Positions 33,511 through 44,850 of a DNA stretch of 64,000 bases are shown here, piece by piece (position 1 is the first letter of the stretch; each line of letters opens with the position of its first letter). The stretch comes from Macrothele yani (taxonomy: Eukaryota; Arthropoda; Arachnida; Araneae; Macrothelidae): contig CM077023.1 in assembly GCA_039090855.1 (NCBI GenBank), positions 86,279,127 through 86,343,126 on the forward strand, given 5' to 3'. The translations under genes were made by a program, and so were the position numbers. The notes under the pieces were generated by a model. The model did not search any database and was not told where the DNA came from. It was given only the letters and a program-made list of their open reading frames with translations.

Positions 33511-34639
33511 AGTAAAGCATCGACTATACGTTTCTTCAGGGGCCAAAATAAATAACACATAACTGTGAAAAACGTATAAGCAAAACATCAAATTTCAACG
33601 ATAGTACAATAAAAAGTAAGAACCTGTGCATTTTAAAAAGATAATATTTAACGTAGAAAGCAAATATTTGACGCATTTTTCATTAATGGAACATTAGTCC
33701 ATAATTTTGTCGATTTTCATTTGCATACAAACATTTTTATAATAGTATTTTTATCGATACGTTGTCTAACTCGGATTAACAATTAACAACATGCACTTGG
33801 GCATTATTTTACAATCACAGTTTTAAAATACTGCGTCAGTTGAGCCTGCGATGAATTTTTCCAACGTAATGCAAAAAGTTCGTTGTACGTACTCTTTAGA
33901 GAGATCATTTTAAGTACTCTTAGTTATATCATGACTAATGAGAAATGTTTTCATCACATCATAGACAGCAAGACTTTGGACAAAGTTTGGTCTTAACAGA
34001 GTGATAGCACTTTCTTCGTTAACACACTCTCAGCTGTCATCACCATCTTTCATTTCAACAAGTTCGCCAATTGTCCAAAGTGATGACGCTGCAATTTCAG
34101 AATCATAGCTTGTATACTCCAGAAAAGTTCCTGTGCTTAAATTCGACCAAATTTGGATTAATATTATCACTGGTTTCTAATTTTCCAGTTGCGAGGGACC
34201 GTCGTTTAAATGCAATCCAGCATGTTCAAACAGTTTCTTGCCATCTGTTGCAAACCTTTTGCTAAGCCATGGTCACAAAAAGTTCATAGCTTTCAAAACG
34301 CCAATTTTTGTTTTTACTAATTTTCCCTATTCAAAGTATTTCACGGGAGATTTCTGCCTTTCTCATTAGATGCTTGTGGCAGTGATTAATGGAAAAGAAG
34401 AAAATAAAGTTTACAGACAAAAATGCAGGTGGTTCTCCTTGCTCTCCAAAGGCTCAAAATGGGCATTTCTTTCTTTTAGCTAAAATATGAAAACGTATAA
34501 ACGAAGCTTACAATCTGACGAATAAAGTCTAACTGAAATATATTAACGGTAGCGCATATTGGAGCCAACCAGTAATGCAGGATTTCAACGTAAAAATGAC
34601 AAAAACGTGTAACAGAAACGTATAAATGGTGCTCTACTG
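33511..34639 (-). mobile_element. pogo/Tigger-like transposon relic (1129 bp)
   Basis: The left end begins cagtaaagcatcgactatac and the reverse complement of the right end begins cagtagagcaccatttatac, with TA on both sides (33509-33510, 34640-34641). Pogo/Tigger elements have short terminal repeats beginning CAGT and TA targets. On the minus strand around 33850-34130, YDSEIAASSLWTIGELVEMK followed by an acidic stretch and SLAVYDVMKTFL resembles the C-terminal tail of pogo/jerky-type transposases. The catalytic domain is not recognisable, so this is a deletion derivative or heavily decayed. Confidence 0.75.
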
Positions 34640-34641
34640 TA

Positions 34642-35658
34642 ACAAAGAGAGAGATAGGGAGTTAGAGACAGGACGAAAGTGCGGCACGAAGGGTTAGAGA
34701 TACGGAAAATAAAGAGCAAGAGGGAAAGAGAACGGAAGGCAAGAGGAGAAAAGAGCAGAGAAGGAAAGGGTTCGAGACAAAAAAGAAAAAAAGGGAATTA
34801 AATGAGAATAATTAGTTCATACTCGCGCGTGGCATGAATACCACGAAGGACATGTGGAGTTTGGGTCCATCCAGGTGAACATTACTGGACTAGCCGTAGA
34901 CTGCTGAGATGTTGATGGAAATTTACTTAAAGAGCTTCAACAGAGACAAGATTTTGCCTTTATTTTTTCACATTTTTTTTTTGTTCTTCCCTTTTGTCAT
35001 TTATTGTCATTTTTTTTTATTCCGACAATTATTTAAAATCAGTTAAAATATTTCTATTCTGTTGCACAGGCTTTTTAAAAACTTATAAGCAAGGGGGAGA
35101 GTCACAAGGAAAGCCAAAAGAAAGCCAAAAATAAAAAAATAAAAGGTGTAAAAAAGCAAGCGCTTTTAAAATGAATCATTTATACTTCCAAACTATGTAA
35201 TTCAAGCTGTTCTGTCTTTTTGAGTAAAATTAGCATACCACTACACTAAAAAATGAGCTACCACGACACTCTTTTCTGCTTATTCCGGAATACCGAAAGA
35301 TTTTATATTTTGAAAAAATTCTGTACTAAAAAGGAGTCATTAGAACATTTGGTTTGTAGTGCCATGTCATTCAATGAGGTATACGCTTGCGAAAGCGCCT
35401 AACAGCAGCGATTGCTTTGAAGTTTTTCAGTAAGATTATTGCTTCAAAAGACAACGTTTTTCTGAAGAATCATAAGATCCACCATATGGGTAGTTCTTTA
35501 TGAATAGATGCACGTGTTTCTTATTTCTCATCCAGTATTTTAAATATCCCTTGATGTAACAACTGCCGCAGTACATTCTCCATGTTTGCTAGTATGAAGT
35601 CTGGAGCTATGACTGGGAAAACTGTTGGAGCATGACTCTGCGTTGTTATGCATTTATT
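34642..35658. other. Purine-rich tract (to about 34800), then no recognised gene
   Basis: 34642-34800 is the right half of the plus-strand purine tract. The remainder has T-rich runs (near 34970) and no recognisable coding or RNA feature. Confidence 0.5.
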
Positions 35659-36764
35659 CACTGAGTGCTCCATGAATTACGGCTACCCCTATGCAAAGTG
35701 AGTAATACCCGATTCTGGCGTAAGGAGGAGGGTGTGGCTTGTAGGCTAAAGGGATGCATATAAGAAGTTGCTGGTTCAGATGAAAGCGAAGTTACGGACG
35801 TGATGGATAAAACCAAGGATTTATGGGAGTTTACGAAAAGTCAACTTGTGGGCGCACGAAAGGTTGGTGCGTCCATTTCGGAAACGGCAACAGTTGCGTA
35901 TTGTTCGAGGGCCTCCGTGTTTAAAGTGCACTAGAAGTGCTAAAAAAGTGTACAGACATAACTAAAATTGGCGGCGAAAGGTGGAATCCAGAGGTGACCG
36001 ACGAGTACGTCACCTTCTGAAGTGCAATTAGCGCGTCACGGTTACTCAGTTGACTGCCCAATAAAATATGAATCGACCAGAAATAATATACCGCAAGCTT
36101 ATGCGTAGCACGATGGCACAGATGGTCTACAAGAGCAGACGTAACCATCTCCTAACAGCAGTTCATCGACGTAAACGACTCTTCTGGTACCAACTGCATG
36201 CGGATTGGACTGAAGATTGGAAGCAGGTGCACTGATCCCGATGAATTATGATACGTACTCCGTTATGCAAATGATCTTGTCCGTATTTGGCGTCTGCAGA
36301 ATGAATTTATGGATCCATCATGCATGGCATCGACTATCCAGCCCGGTGGGAATGGTTGTATGATCTGAGACATGCTTAGCTGGCACGAACTGTAAACTCT
36401 CGTTCATGTGGACTAACGTATGGACTGCGGCTACTACCAGGGACTGCTTGATGACTATGTACACCCCTTTGATGTTGTACCTCCACCCAGATGGGGGATC
36501 AGTTTTTCCTGGTCAGTAATGCCCTATGTCATCAGGCCTGTCTTTTTCAGGAATGGTTTAAAGAACACAGTACTGATATGAGACATCACAAATGGTCCCC
36601 AAAGTCACCTGATCTCAACCCAATTAGACATCTGTGGGATGCTGTGGATACACCATCCCTCTCTGTATCAGAAATCTGGACCGCAATATAAGCAGCTTGG
36701 TTGCAGATCCCCACACAACTGTACATATACCTCGTGGAATCGATTCCCCGCGGCCCTGGAAGTA

Positions 36765-38303
36765 CACTGCCGGACAATTGCTAAGGACGGATGACAATAG
36801 CAACGATAGCAACCATAAAATGGAAGGCAGGAAAATGTGGAAATTAGCATAAGTGCGGGATACAGTAAGACGTGTTGTGCGTATGCAAATTTTGGATTGC
36901 CGAACTTGTTCGTGACGTCATAGCGCTGATAAGAGATATAAAGGATTTGACACGTATTGACCGTTGTTCTTCAAACGCAAAGTTGAAAGGGAAAGAATCG
37001 ATTGACGAACTTGCAATTTTCAGTATGTCTTCCCGACATCACCTAGATGATTTTACGCGTGGCCGTATTATTGGCAAGATTGAAGAAGGGCGAAAAATAA
37101 CAGATGTTGCCAGGGAGTTCGACGTCAGCCACAATGTTGTTTCAAGGCTTTGGAAATCATTTCAAACAAATGGAGAGTGTAGCAAACGTCACGGGGAGGT
37201 CGTGTTCGCAGTACGACACCTGCAGAAGATCGGTACATAGTGCTATCAACAAAAAGACACCGGCGCAGCACAGCTAGTGAGGTAGCAAATCAGTTTATGG
37301 CTGCTACTGGCAAGCGGATCTCCCGAAAAACTGTCGCCAGACGTTTGCATGAAGGAGGACTATACGCCCGCCGTCCTGTTGTGCGCATCCCATTGTCCAG
37401 ACGTCACCGTACCACCCGTTTGCAATGGTGCCATAAACATCGCATTGGACTGATAACGACTGGTCTGCTGTCCTCTTCTCAGATGAGAGTAGATACAGTC
37501 TACCGTCTGATTGTCGACGACAACTGATCTGGCGTGATAGTGGTACTGCATATTGTCCAGCAAACATACAGGAAAAGGACCGATATCCGACATGTAGTGT
37601 CATGGTATGGGCTGGCATCATGATCAATGGCCGTACGTCCCTCTATGTGCTTCCAACTGGGACTGTGACTGGCCAACGATACATTAATGATGTTCTGCTA
37701 CCTCATGTTCGCATGTTCCGTGGTGCTGTCGGTGATGGATTCATTTTCATGGACGACAACGCAACATGTCATCGAACAGTCGCTGTCCAGGAGTGTCTTG
37801 AGAGCGAGGATATTCAACGCCTCGTATGGCCAGCACGTTCTCCAGATCTGAATCCCATTGAAAATGTGTGGGATGCTTTGGGGAGGAGTCTTGCTGGTCG
37901 CCAATGCCCTCCAATAAACAAGGACACCCTCATCGGTGCACTGACAGAGGAATGGGATAAATTACCCCAACAGCTGCTTGATAATGTTGTGCAAAGCATG
38001 ACACGACGTGTGGAATCTTGCATCGCCCTCCATGGTGGCCATATCCCGTATTGACATCTTACGCCGGAACGCCTGCGGACGGTAATTGCATTTTTTTCAC
38101 GTTTATGTATTCTGCACAAAATGGCCTGTTTGTCCCTTGAACACGTTCCAAAGCCTTCTGGATTTCAGAGCACAATGAATTGTCTTTCTTGTAATGTCCT
38201 GGCATTCTGACATTATTTTATTTCACTTGGCATCCAACCACACTTACTTTTTTATGCGCTATATAGCCGTTTATGATCCGTCCTTAGTAATTGTCCAGCA
38301 GTG
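36765..38303 (+). mobile_element. Tc1-like transposon (1539 bp) inside an older Tc1
   Basis: Inverted ends: cactgccggacaattgctaa at 36765, and at 38303 the reverse complement beginning cactgctggacaattactaa. They match at 26 of 28 positions and are flanked by TA (36763-36764, 38304-38305). Confidence 0.94.
37025..38054 (+). pseudogene. Tc1 (DD34E) transposase with frameshifts
   Basis: Begins MSSRHHLDDFTRGRIIGKIE at 37025 (helix-turn-helix DNA-binding domain). Frame changes near 37190 and 37470 divide it into three parts: the first to EFDVSHNVVSRLWKSFQTNG; the second (37240-37527) with VARRLHEGGLYARRPVVRIP; and the third (37602-38054) with MVWAGIMINGRTSLYVLPTG, FMDDNATCH (second Asp), ARSPDLNPIENVWDALG (Glu) and end LHGGHIPY. 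The first Asp block (FSDESRYS) is readable near 37475. Spacing from second Asp to Glu is 34. All triad residues exist but not in one frame. Confidence 0.92.
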
Positions 38304-38343
38304 TATTAGTTAGGTTGACGTGATTTCGTGAGCACTCAGTGTA

Positions 38344-40299
38344 AGTTACTTGTAAATTGCCTGACAAGAGCAGAAGTGTGTGTGTGTGTGTGTGTGTGGT
38401 AATTACGTTATAATATGTACTACACTGTAAAAGTAGATTAGGAAGATATTCTTGCTAGCAAGAGTTTTAAGTTTTCAGAGACCGTAAAATGACAAAACCT
38501 TTCTTTTGGCGAGTTTTATCTTCTACGGTCAAAAATTTTTTTACCAGTCAACAGCAAAATTTCTTCAAATGTTCCTCCTGGTATTAGCATATATTAAAAA
38601 TCTTTACTGCACGTAATTAAATTTAGTGACTAAAAGGAATATGTCAGAAACTGGATCATCATGCTTGAATACCACGCACTTAATAAGAGTTCTCCAGCTT
38701 CAGTTCTGAAGAACATTGCATTAAATTAACAGATGTTCGACTTAAGAGCAAAACTTGTGTGCGACCAACGTATACCAAGGAAATTACTTGGTTTCATTTC
38801 GTCCGAAATGAAACCAGGTAGTAACGGGACTCCTTCAAAGCACCAGTCCAAAACCATAGTTAAATTTTAGTCCTTACCAAATTTTACAGGGTGAAATTGT
38901 AAATTATGAGAGAAGCATCTATGCATCTGCAAAAACAAAAGCGAAACAGATGGTTGGAAGAAAAAAGTTCTTAAAATAATAATTAGTAGTATCGTAACTG
39001 CGGTTTTAAGTTGTATAATCAGCACGATAATGTCCTCAATGGGTTTCAAAAATAGAATTCAGCCTTCATTTCATGAAATCTGGTTTTATCCGTGCTTATA
39101 GTCTACACTGGTCAGGCAATTGCTGAGATGCTACTTTATTGAGTTGAAGGCCTGTGTTCCAGCTTCATATGAGTTTCGTTTGTGCTTCCGTTCTTGTCTT
39201 CTTCGTGCCCTAGAGCGGGGAACTCTTAATTACAGATAGCTGACCCTAACCTTGAAAGTTCACCACGGCCATTGAATTAAAAAAAGAAAAGAGAAACGAG
39301 CACGTCTCAGAGGCACGCACTGTATTGCAATTCCAAGAGGCTGAGCCGTCGCCATCGTTTCCTTCCGTAAGTTGCATTTTCGAAGAGTTCCACTCCACCC
39401 TTCTTCAAGTCGTTATTTCACAAGCTTCATTGAAATTTATTCTTCTTTTAGAAGAATAAATTTCACACTAACACTAACATAATTCTGCTGAAATAATTTA
39501 GTAGGCTATTCTTTTCCCGTCGCCATTTTCATCTTTTATCTTCAACTCAGCGTCTTAAAAATGCTTCAAGTGTCCTAGTGGTTATTTTTCTCTCATTTTT
39601 GGCCCCTTTCCCCAAAATAATATGTGCAACAACTCCTGAATCCTAAACACTGACTCTTTTTGCATGGCCGGATAAAAAAATTCATATCCCATTTTGAAAA
39701 TACCTGATAAAATAAATAGTCACCTATTTCAAAAATAATATTAATTTCGCAACGGACACGCTTCTATTGGCCCGGGCTAAGATAATACAGTTTGTTTTGC
39801 CTTCTTGGTTTTCTCAGTAATCCCAATACAGGGAAGTTGCTTCTAACAAAGTATCCCAATGGAGATCGCAAAAACCGAAAAACAATATACCTAAGAAAAG
39901 TTGCATTGTACATTGGATCAAGACTTCCAAAAATGTTATACGCGAAATTTCTTCATTTTAATTGATCCTGAATAGGCGTACAACTAAATTTTGCTACTTA
40001 CTTGTGCTGAATAAGAATACACCAGGCAGAAAGTCACCAGGTTGGAGTGATTGCTGGATTCTCCTTCAAATGGGCCCACGGAGTGACGCTGTTAGTAAAT
40101 CGCTTTTGTGTTTTGTCAGACTCTTGACGCTTTGGGTGTGGTTGATCCAAACAGTCCGCGAGCACATGGATTTTCCGTAGTTCAGCCTAAACAGCTACGT
40201 GACTAAGGTGTTTCTTTCAACAAAAAAGTCGGACACCGATTCTGTCTGCTCTTTCTCTTCCTTAAGGCTGTTTCAAGGTTTTCCTTAGAATCAGTTAAG
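38344..40299. other. Interval with microsatellite and small hairpin, no gene
   Basis: A (GT)n run of about eleven units lies at 38376-38398. A 15-bp perfect inverted repeat with a 3-bp loop (gaaatttattcttct and its complement) lies at about 39431-39464. No coding region was recognised. Confidence 0.55.
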
Positions 40300-40642
40300 T
40301 CCGAAGTCAATTTTTACAACACGAAAGTGCAGATTTCTGTTTAATAGGTGTTAAAGAGTACAAATTAAAAACTAGATCGCTAGCTTTCACCGTCGAAGAT
40401 GGGCGGCTTTGTCAGGCTAATGTTTACAACGTTGAGTACAGAATCATACTCAGTATTCTGTACTCAACGTTGTAAATATTAGGATGACGAAGCCGCCCGT
40501 CTTCACGGAGGTGAAAGCTAACAATCTAGTTTTTCATTTGAACTCTTTTACACCTATTAAACGGAATTCTGCACGTTCGTGTTGTAAATATTCTTGGTGT
40601 ATTCAGAGCCATCTTTTCTTAACCTTGATATCCGAAGTCAAT
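40300..40642. repeat. Foldback with arms of about 130 bp, between 12-bp direct repeats
   Basis: Left arm 40312-40444 and right arm 40455-40589 are inverted copies with scattered mismatches and a 10-bp spacer (catactcagt). Shared blocks include gtttaataggtgt, aaaaactaga, gcggctt and tttacaacgttgagtacaga. The direct repeat tccgaagtcaat occurs at 40300-40311, just outside the left arm, and at 40631-40642. No coding capacity. Confidence 0.9.
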
Positions 40643-42718
40643 GTTTGGAGACTTTTAATATGACTTTAGAAAAGCTTACAAGTAGGGTTGAAAACATTAC
40701 AACACCACATTCACTATGTATAGCAAATGGCATCCTCTTTGATCTCATTATTTTAAGTTTTAGCTTCAAGGTAATGGTACCCATTTCTGTTGTGTTCTAC
40801 ATCCTAGGAGTATGCGATCTCTGTCATGTAAAAGATGCTCCAGAACATTCACCCATTGAAAAAATCTCCCATTCAAAAAGTAACACAGAAAAGGACTACT
40901 CACTGCTTTGGAAAGGCTGAAAAAATTCCGCAGATTCCAGAAAATACACTTTGAATATCACACCTAAGAACAAAGCATACGCCACTATCGAACAGTGATC
41001 AGAGAGAAGATAATGCAATAGAAGATAAAGGGTAATGCCAGCGTTCAGTCCAAGCATACTGTTCACTTTTGATGTCACCTAGAAGCTATTCACAGTAAAA
41101 TGCGTTGTCATACAAAACAGTCATGAGGAGCTCAAAAGAGAAACAGTCGAGAAAACATGAACAGCTGGTGGATTAATTACAATCTGAAAGATGTTTTGCT
41201 CATTGGGTAATTCATAGTACGCACCTGCTCACATTTACCAGCTGTCATCTCTCAACTCAAACTGAGTTAGGTCATGGAGTTGAAGAAAGGTTTTGCTTAA
41301 GGTTTATCCTAAGTGCCTCTTTAATGAAGACGGTATTATTATATCAGTAAAAGAAACGTGGTGAAAATCCCACTTGAGTATGAAATTGGTTACTTTACGC
41401 TGAAAGCAACCATGCGGAACTGGGCTTTGTGGCGTAACTCTGATTCTGTGATTTCACGAATTAAAAAGTGTTCCTTGGCATCAGTTTGCACTGGGAACGG
41501 AGCAGGCCACTTTATGTAAGCAGTTTCTTGGTGAAAAATATTAAATAGCTCTTGGAAGGCAGCCCAAACGCGAAAAGCGCAACAGCTGAATGTAGAACGA
41601 AGGTAGGTATGAGCAATTTCCTAGATATGAACTGAGGTACGTACGTAAGATATGGCCGATTTGATGAGAAAGATGAAAGTAATTTTTTTTTTAAGCCGGC
41701 AGATTTTTCCCTTTTATGTAGGGTGGTAAATGCTTTGCTGTGATATCGATAGATTTCATGAGGATTTTCAAAATCTCAATATTAACAAAAAGCCCGGTAG
41801 CTTTATAATGTTTGTTGATTAATATGTGACTACTTAAACATTACCTTCGTACCATCAGCTGTATCACTGGAACATCGTATTGTTAAGCACGGATTCTTAG
41901 TTCATAGACAAATCTTAATTACACCCTGAGCTAAATTAGGTGACCTAATGGCCAGAAGAGATAAGTGTTTGCAACCACTTGCAAGAAAACGGTCTTTATT
42001 TTTGTAACTTCACGGCACTTTCGGAACACAACGTATCAACAAACGATCTCATCAGCAAAATTCACAGTATTGAACCTCTATCAACTTAGGCTCGACGTGC
42101 TAACATCTAATATACTATTTACAACTAATTACTACAGTCATCTATTAACAGCACGCCACAACATCACACCACACTACACTTTTTCCTGCCTTCTCTAACA
42201 TTATTATATCTCTCATTCTTATCTCTCAACATACACACGATACTCACTCTGACCTCAAGACTGATGCCACGAAACATTCAGGGAGCGGGAAAAAGATAAC
42301 GTTAAGGATGAAACGTTTAAAAAGAATAAACTCAAAATTTACATAGAGAAAGACAATTAAAAATGAAAGTTAAAGTATACGTCATAGCATGATCCACGTG
42401 GAATGCTTTGAAGATAGAATGTGCTCATACAATGTCGGTGTGTGATAAAGACGGGGATCTTATATTCTGCATGTACTGATTCATAATTTTGTTGAGGGAT
42501 TCCGTTTTTTCACGAAGGGCTTTCGTACGAGTAAACAAGTGAAGAAATTTCGGGTCTCAATATTAGGCAAAAGCTTTCGATTAAATGAATTTCCGACTCT
42601 TTCTGCTGCCCATTGGGGTTGCATATAGCACTCCTGCTAAAAGTATCTCACCGTTGAAATCACATGACCGGACGCTCTGTCTTTCATGAGCGTAGTATTT
42701 GAACATTCCAGCTAAAAG
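40643..42718. other. Interval without recognised genes
   Basis: No TE domain, RNA gene or exon pattern recognised. Short open frames such as 40594-40920 begin in the foldback and carry no known motif. Confidence 0.45.
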
Positions 42719-42994
42719 TAGCTCCCCAGTCAGTTAAGATTTGGTTGCTTGGTTGTGGCACTGTTATCGTGCTGGACTATAAACACATGTCCGAATAAAA
42801 CATCATGTCCTAGCCGAAAAGCTCTCCATATATATATGGGCAGTTTTCTTGTTTCATTCGTTTCTGCGAATGAAACAAGAAAATTGTCCATATATCGAGA
42901 GTCTTCCGGCTCTGACATGTTTTATTCGGTCATATGTTTATATAGTCCAGTACCATAACAGTGCCTCAACCAAATCTTAACTGAGTGGTGAGCT
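42719..42994. repeat. Foldback with arms of about 130-140 bp and 6-bp spacer
   Basis: Left arm 42719-42860 and right arm 42867-42994 are inverted copies with mismatches and small indels, joined by tttctg. Shared blocks: cagttaagatttggttg, ccgaataaaacat, and near the centre ttttcttgtttcattcg. Both strands therefore give near-identical short open frames, which are not genes. 42995-43396 shows nothing further. Confidence 0.92.
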
Positions 42995-43784
42995 ATTATG
43001 GTCTGGCCGGCAGAATAAGGAAATCTGAATCGTTTGTTGGGGAAGAAATTCTTATTAGATATTGAGAAATTGTCAAAAGCATACGTTGAGAAGTAAATAG
43101 TGCACTATAGAAGTTAATTTATTAATTAACATCATTCATACATCTAAAAGTCAAAAGCACTGCTTATATTCCATCTCATATTCAAAAATCAAAACAGAAC
43201 AATAATCGCCTGTTTGTAGGTATGTGATATAACGAGAAATTGATTTAGAATTCTCGCTGAAATATGTTTTATTTGCTTACCACGTTTTGGGGAAGATTCA
43301 CTTTTCATTAATTTCTGTGATAGGTCTTGCTAGCATCTAAATTTACTACGTGTAATAGCTAAATAAGGCGTTTCCTGTAAAAATCATACATAAAAATACA
43401 CTATATGATCAAAAGTATCAAACACCCATTTTGAGTAGTGGATTTTGCCCATATATGCCACATCATGGGCCCATACTGAAACCAAAAGAATCACGTGGCC
43501 TGAAAAATGTCAAAGACAAGCATTAATAGTAGAATGGGTCTTACAGCGTAATTCAGTGACTTTCAACATGGCACGGCTTGTAAGATGTATCTTAGCAACA
43601 AGTTACTGGGCTGTAAAGAAAGTAATTTCCGATGACGAGGTATCCGAAGTAGAAGCCCCGGCCACGGAGCACATTGCCACTGAGATTGCGCAGTACACTG
43701 GCATGACATCAGCAGGTAGGTGGCTTAAGTCAGTGGCAGTTATCTGTCAGGAGGTGAATAGCGTAAGCCCCAGGCAACATTGAA

Positions 43785-44850
43785 GTGGACAAGGAGCACA
43801 TCTGCCATTGAATGTTGTATGAGTTTCATCGCGGTAGTATCCTCTTAAGTGCTGTAAGGAACATTACCAGAGTGTACCCCAATGCCATATCACAACGTCA
43901 GTGCTGTCGTTAGTTCTAACGGTTTAGAGAGGAAAATTTTGACCTGTCAGGCGGTCCTAAAGCTGGAAAACCCGCAACAGTGGATATGGACATGATGAAG
44001 ACTTTAGTGGAGACCGACCCACGTGTGATCACGCGGGAGTTGGCCGAACAGTTGGGTACTACCAACATGAGCATTATCATGCACCTGCGTCAACTTCGGA
44101 AGGTACACAAGAGGCACACCAATTGTGAGTTTGGTACCTTATCAGCTCACAATTGAGTGCAAGGCAAATTGCATGAGATCATGTGTTTTTCTTCTTTCGC
44201 GTGACCAAGTTGAACCGTTCTTCGACTGCATTATGACAGCTCACGAGAAATGGGTTCTGTATGACAATATCAGCGCCCGGAAACAGTAATCGGACCCAAA
44301 ACAGAAGCCCATGCCGACCCTCAAATCCGATTTACACCAATGTAAGGTCCTGCTGTCTGGTGGGATGTGCGGCGTGTCGGTTTTTGAGCTGATGCTGTAA
44401 AACAACACTATCACCGTCGATGTGTACTGCCGTCAGCTCGACGATCTGTACGCATCTCTTACCTCGAAACGACATGACCAGCACTGCTGAACTGCAAGAG
44501 CGTCCTCCTACAGCAGGATGGACTGAGACCTCATACAGCACGGGTGACCTGTCACATGAGCGGGGACCTGGGCTGGGAGCTGTTGCTGCACCCAGCCTAC
44601 TCCCCGAACATTGCGCCAAGCGACTACCACCTTTTCCGGTCGTTGAAGCATTTCCTGCTTCAACGACCGGAAAAGGTGGTAGTCGCTTGGACAGTGGTTC
44701 ACCAACAGGGACGATGTCGAACGCGCACTTACTCACTTCTTTGCGCCCAAGCCACCAGAATTCTAGAAGTACGGTAACCCATAGCTGCCCAGACAATGGG
44801 GGCAGGTCTTGGCAAGCGATGGTGACTATATTTTGGACTGATTTGTATTT
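43785..44850 (+). pseudogene. mariner transposase relic with an internal palindrome
   Basis: Plus-strand pieces run from MLYEFHRGSILLSAVRNI (near 43815) through RFREENFDLSGGPKAGKPAT, LVETDPRVITRELAEQLGTT and HLRQLRKVHK to the catalytic region. There, LLQQDGLRPHTARVT marks the second Asp and YSPNIAPSDYHLFRSLKHFL the third Asp of the DD34D triad. A C-terminal LPRQWGQVLASDGDY-like stretch ends near 44840. Stops and frameshifts are frequent. At 44618-44688 the SDYHLFRSLKHFL coding segment is copied in inverted orientation. Confidence 0.85.
44618..44688. repeat. Perfect 33-bp palindrome arms with 5-bp loop
   Basis: 44618-44650 and 44656-44688 are exact reverse complements (arms begin aagcgactaccacc), separated by tttcc. 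It lies inside the mariner relic. Confidence 0.95.

Larger units (their letters stand above)
35659..38341 (+). mobile_element. Older Tc1-like element split by a younger Tc1
   Basis: Ends: cactgagtgctccatgaatt at 35659 and the inverted counterpart ending gagcactcagtg at 38341, with TA at the right (38342-38343) and a mutated left flank. Its transposase remains are in 35800-36760: MDKTKDLWEFTKSQLVGARK near 35800, then WFKEHSTDMRHHKWSPKSPDL and NPIRHLWDAV near 36550-36640. The catalytic Glu is Arg, and many stops are present. I count 36 residues between the second Asp position and the Glu position. A younger Tc1 (36765-38303) sits in its C-terminal end. Confidence 0.85.

Noticed and set aside
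42730..42958. Two overlapping small proteins on opposite strands with near-identical sequence
   Set aside because: They are the two arms of an inverted repeat read from both strands.
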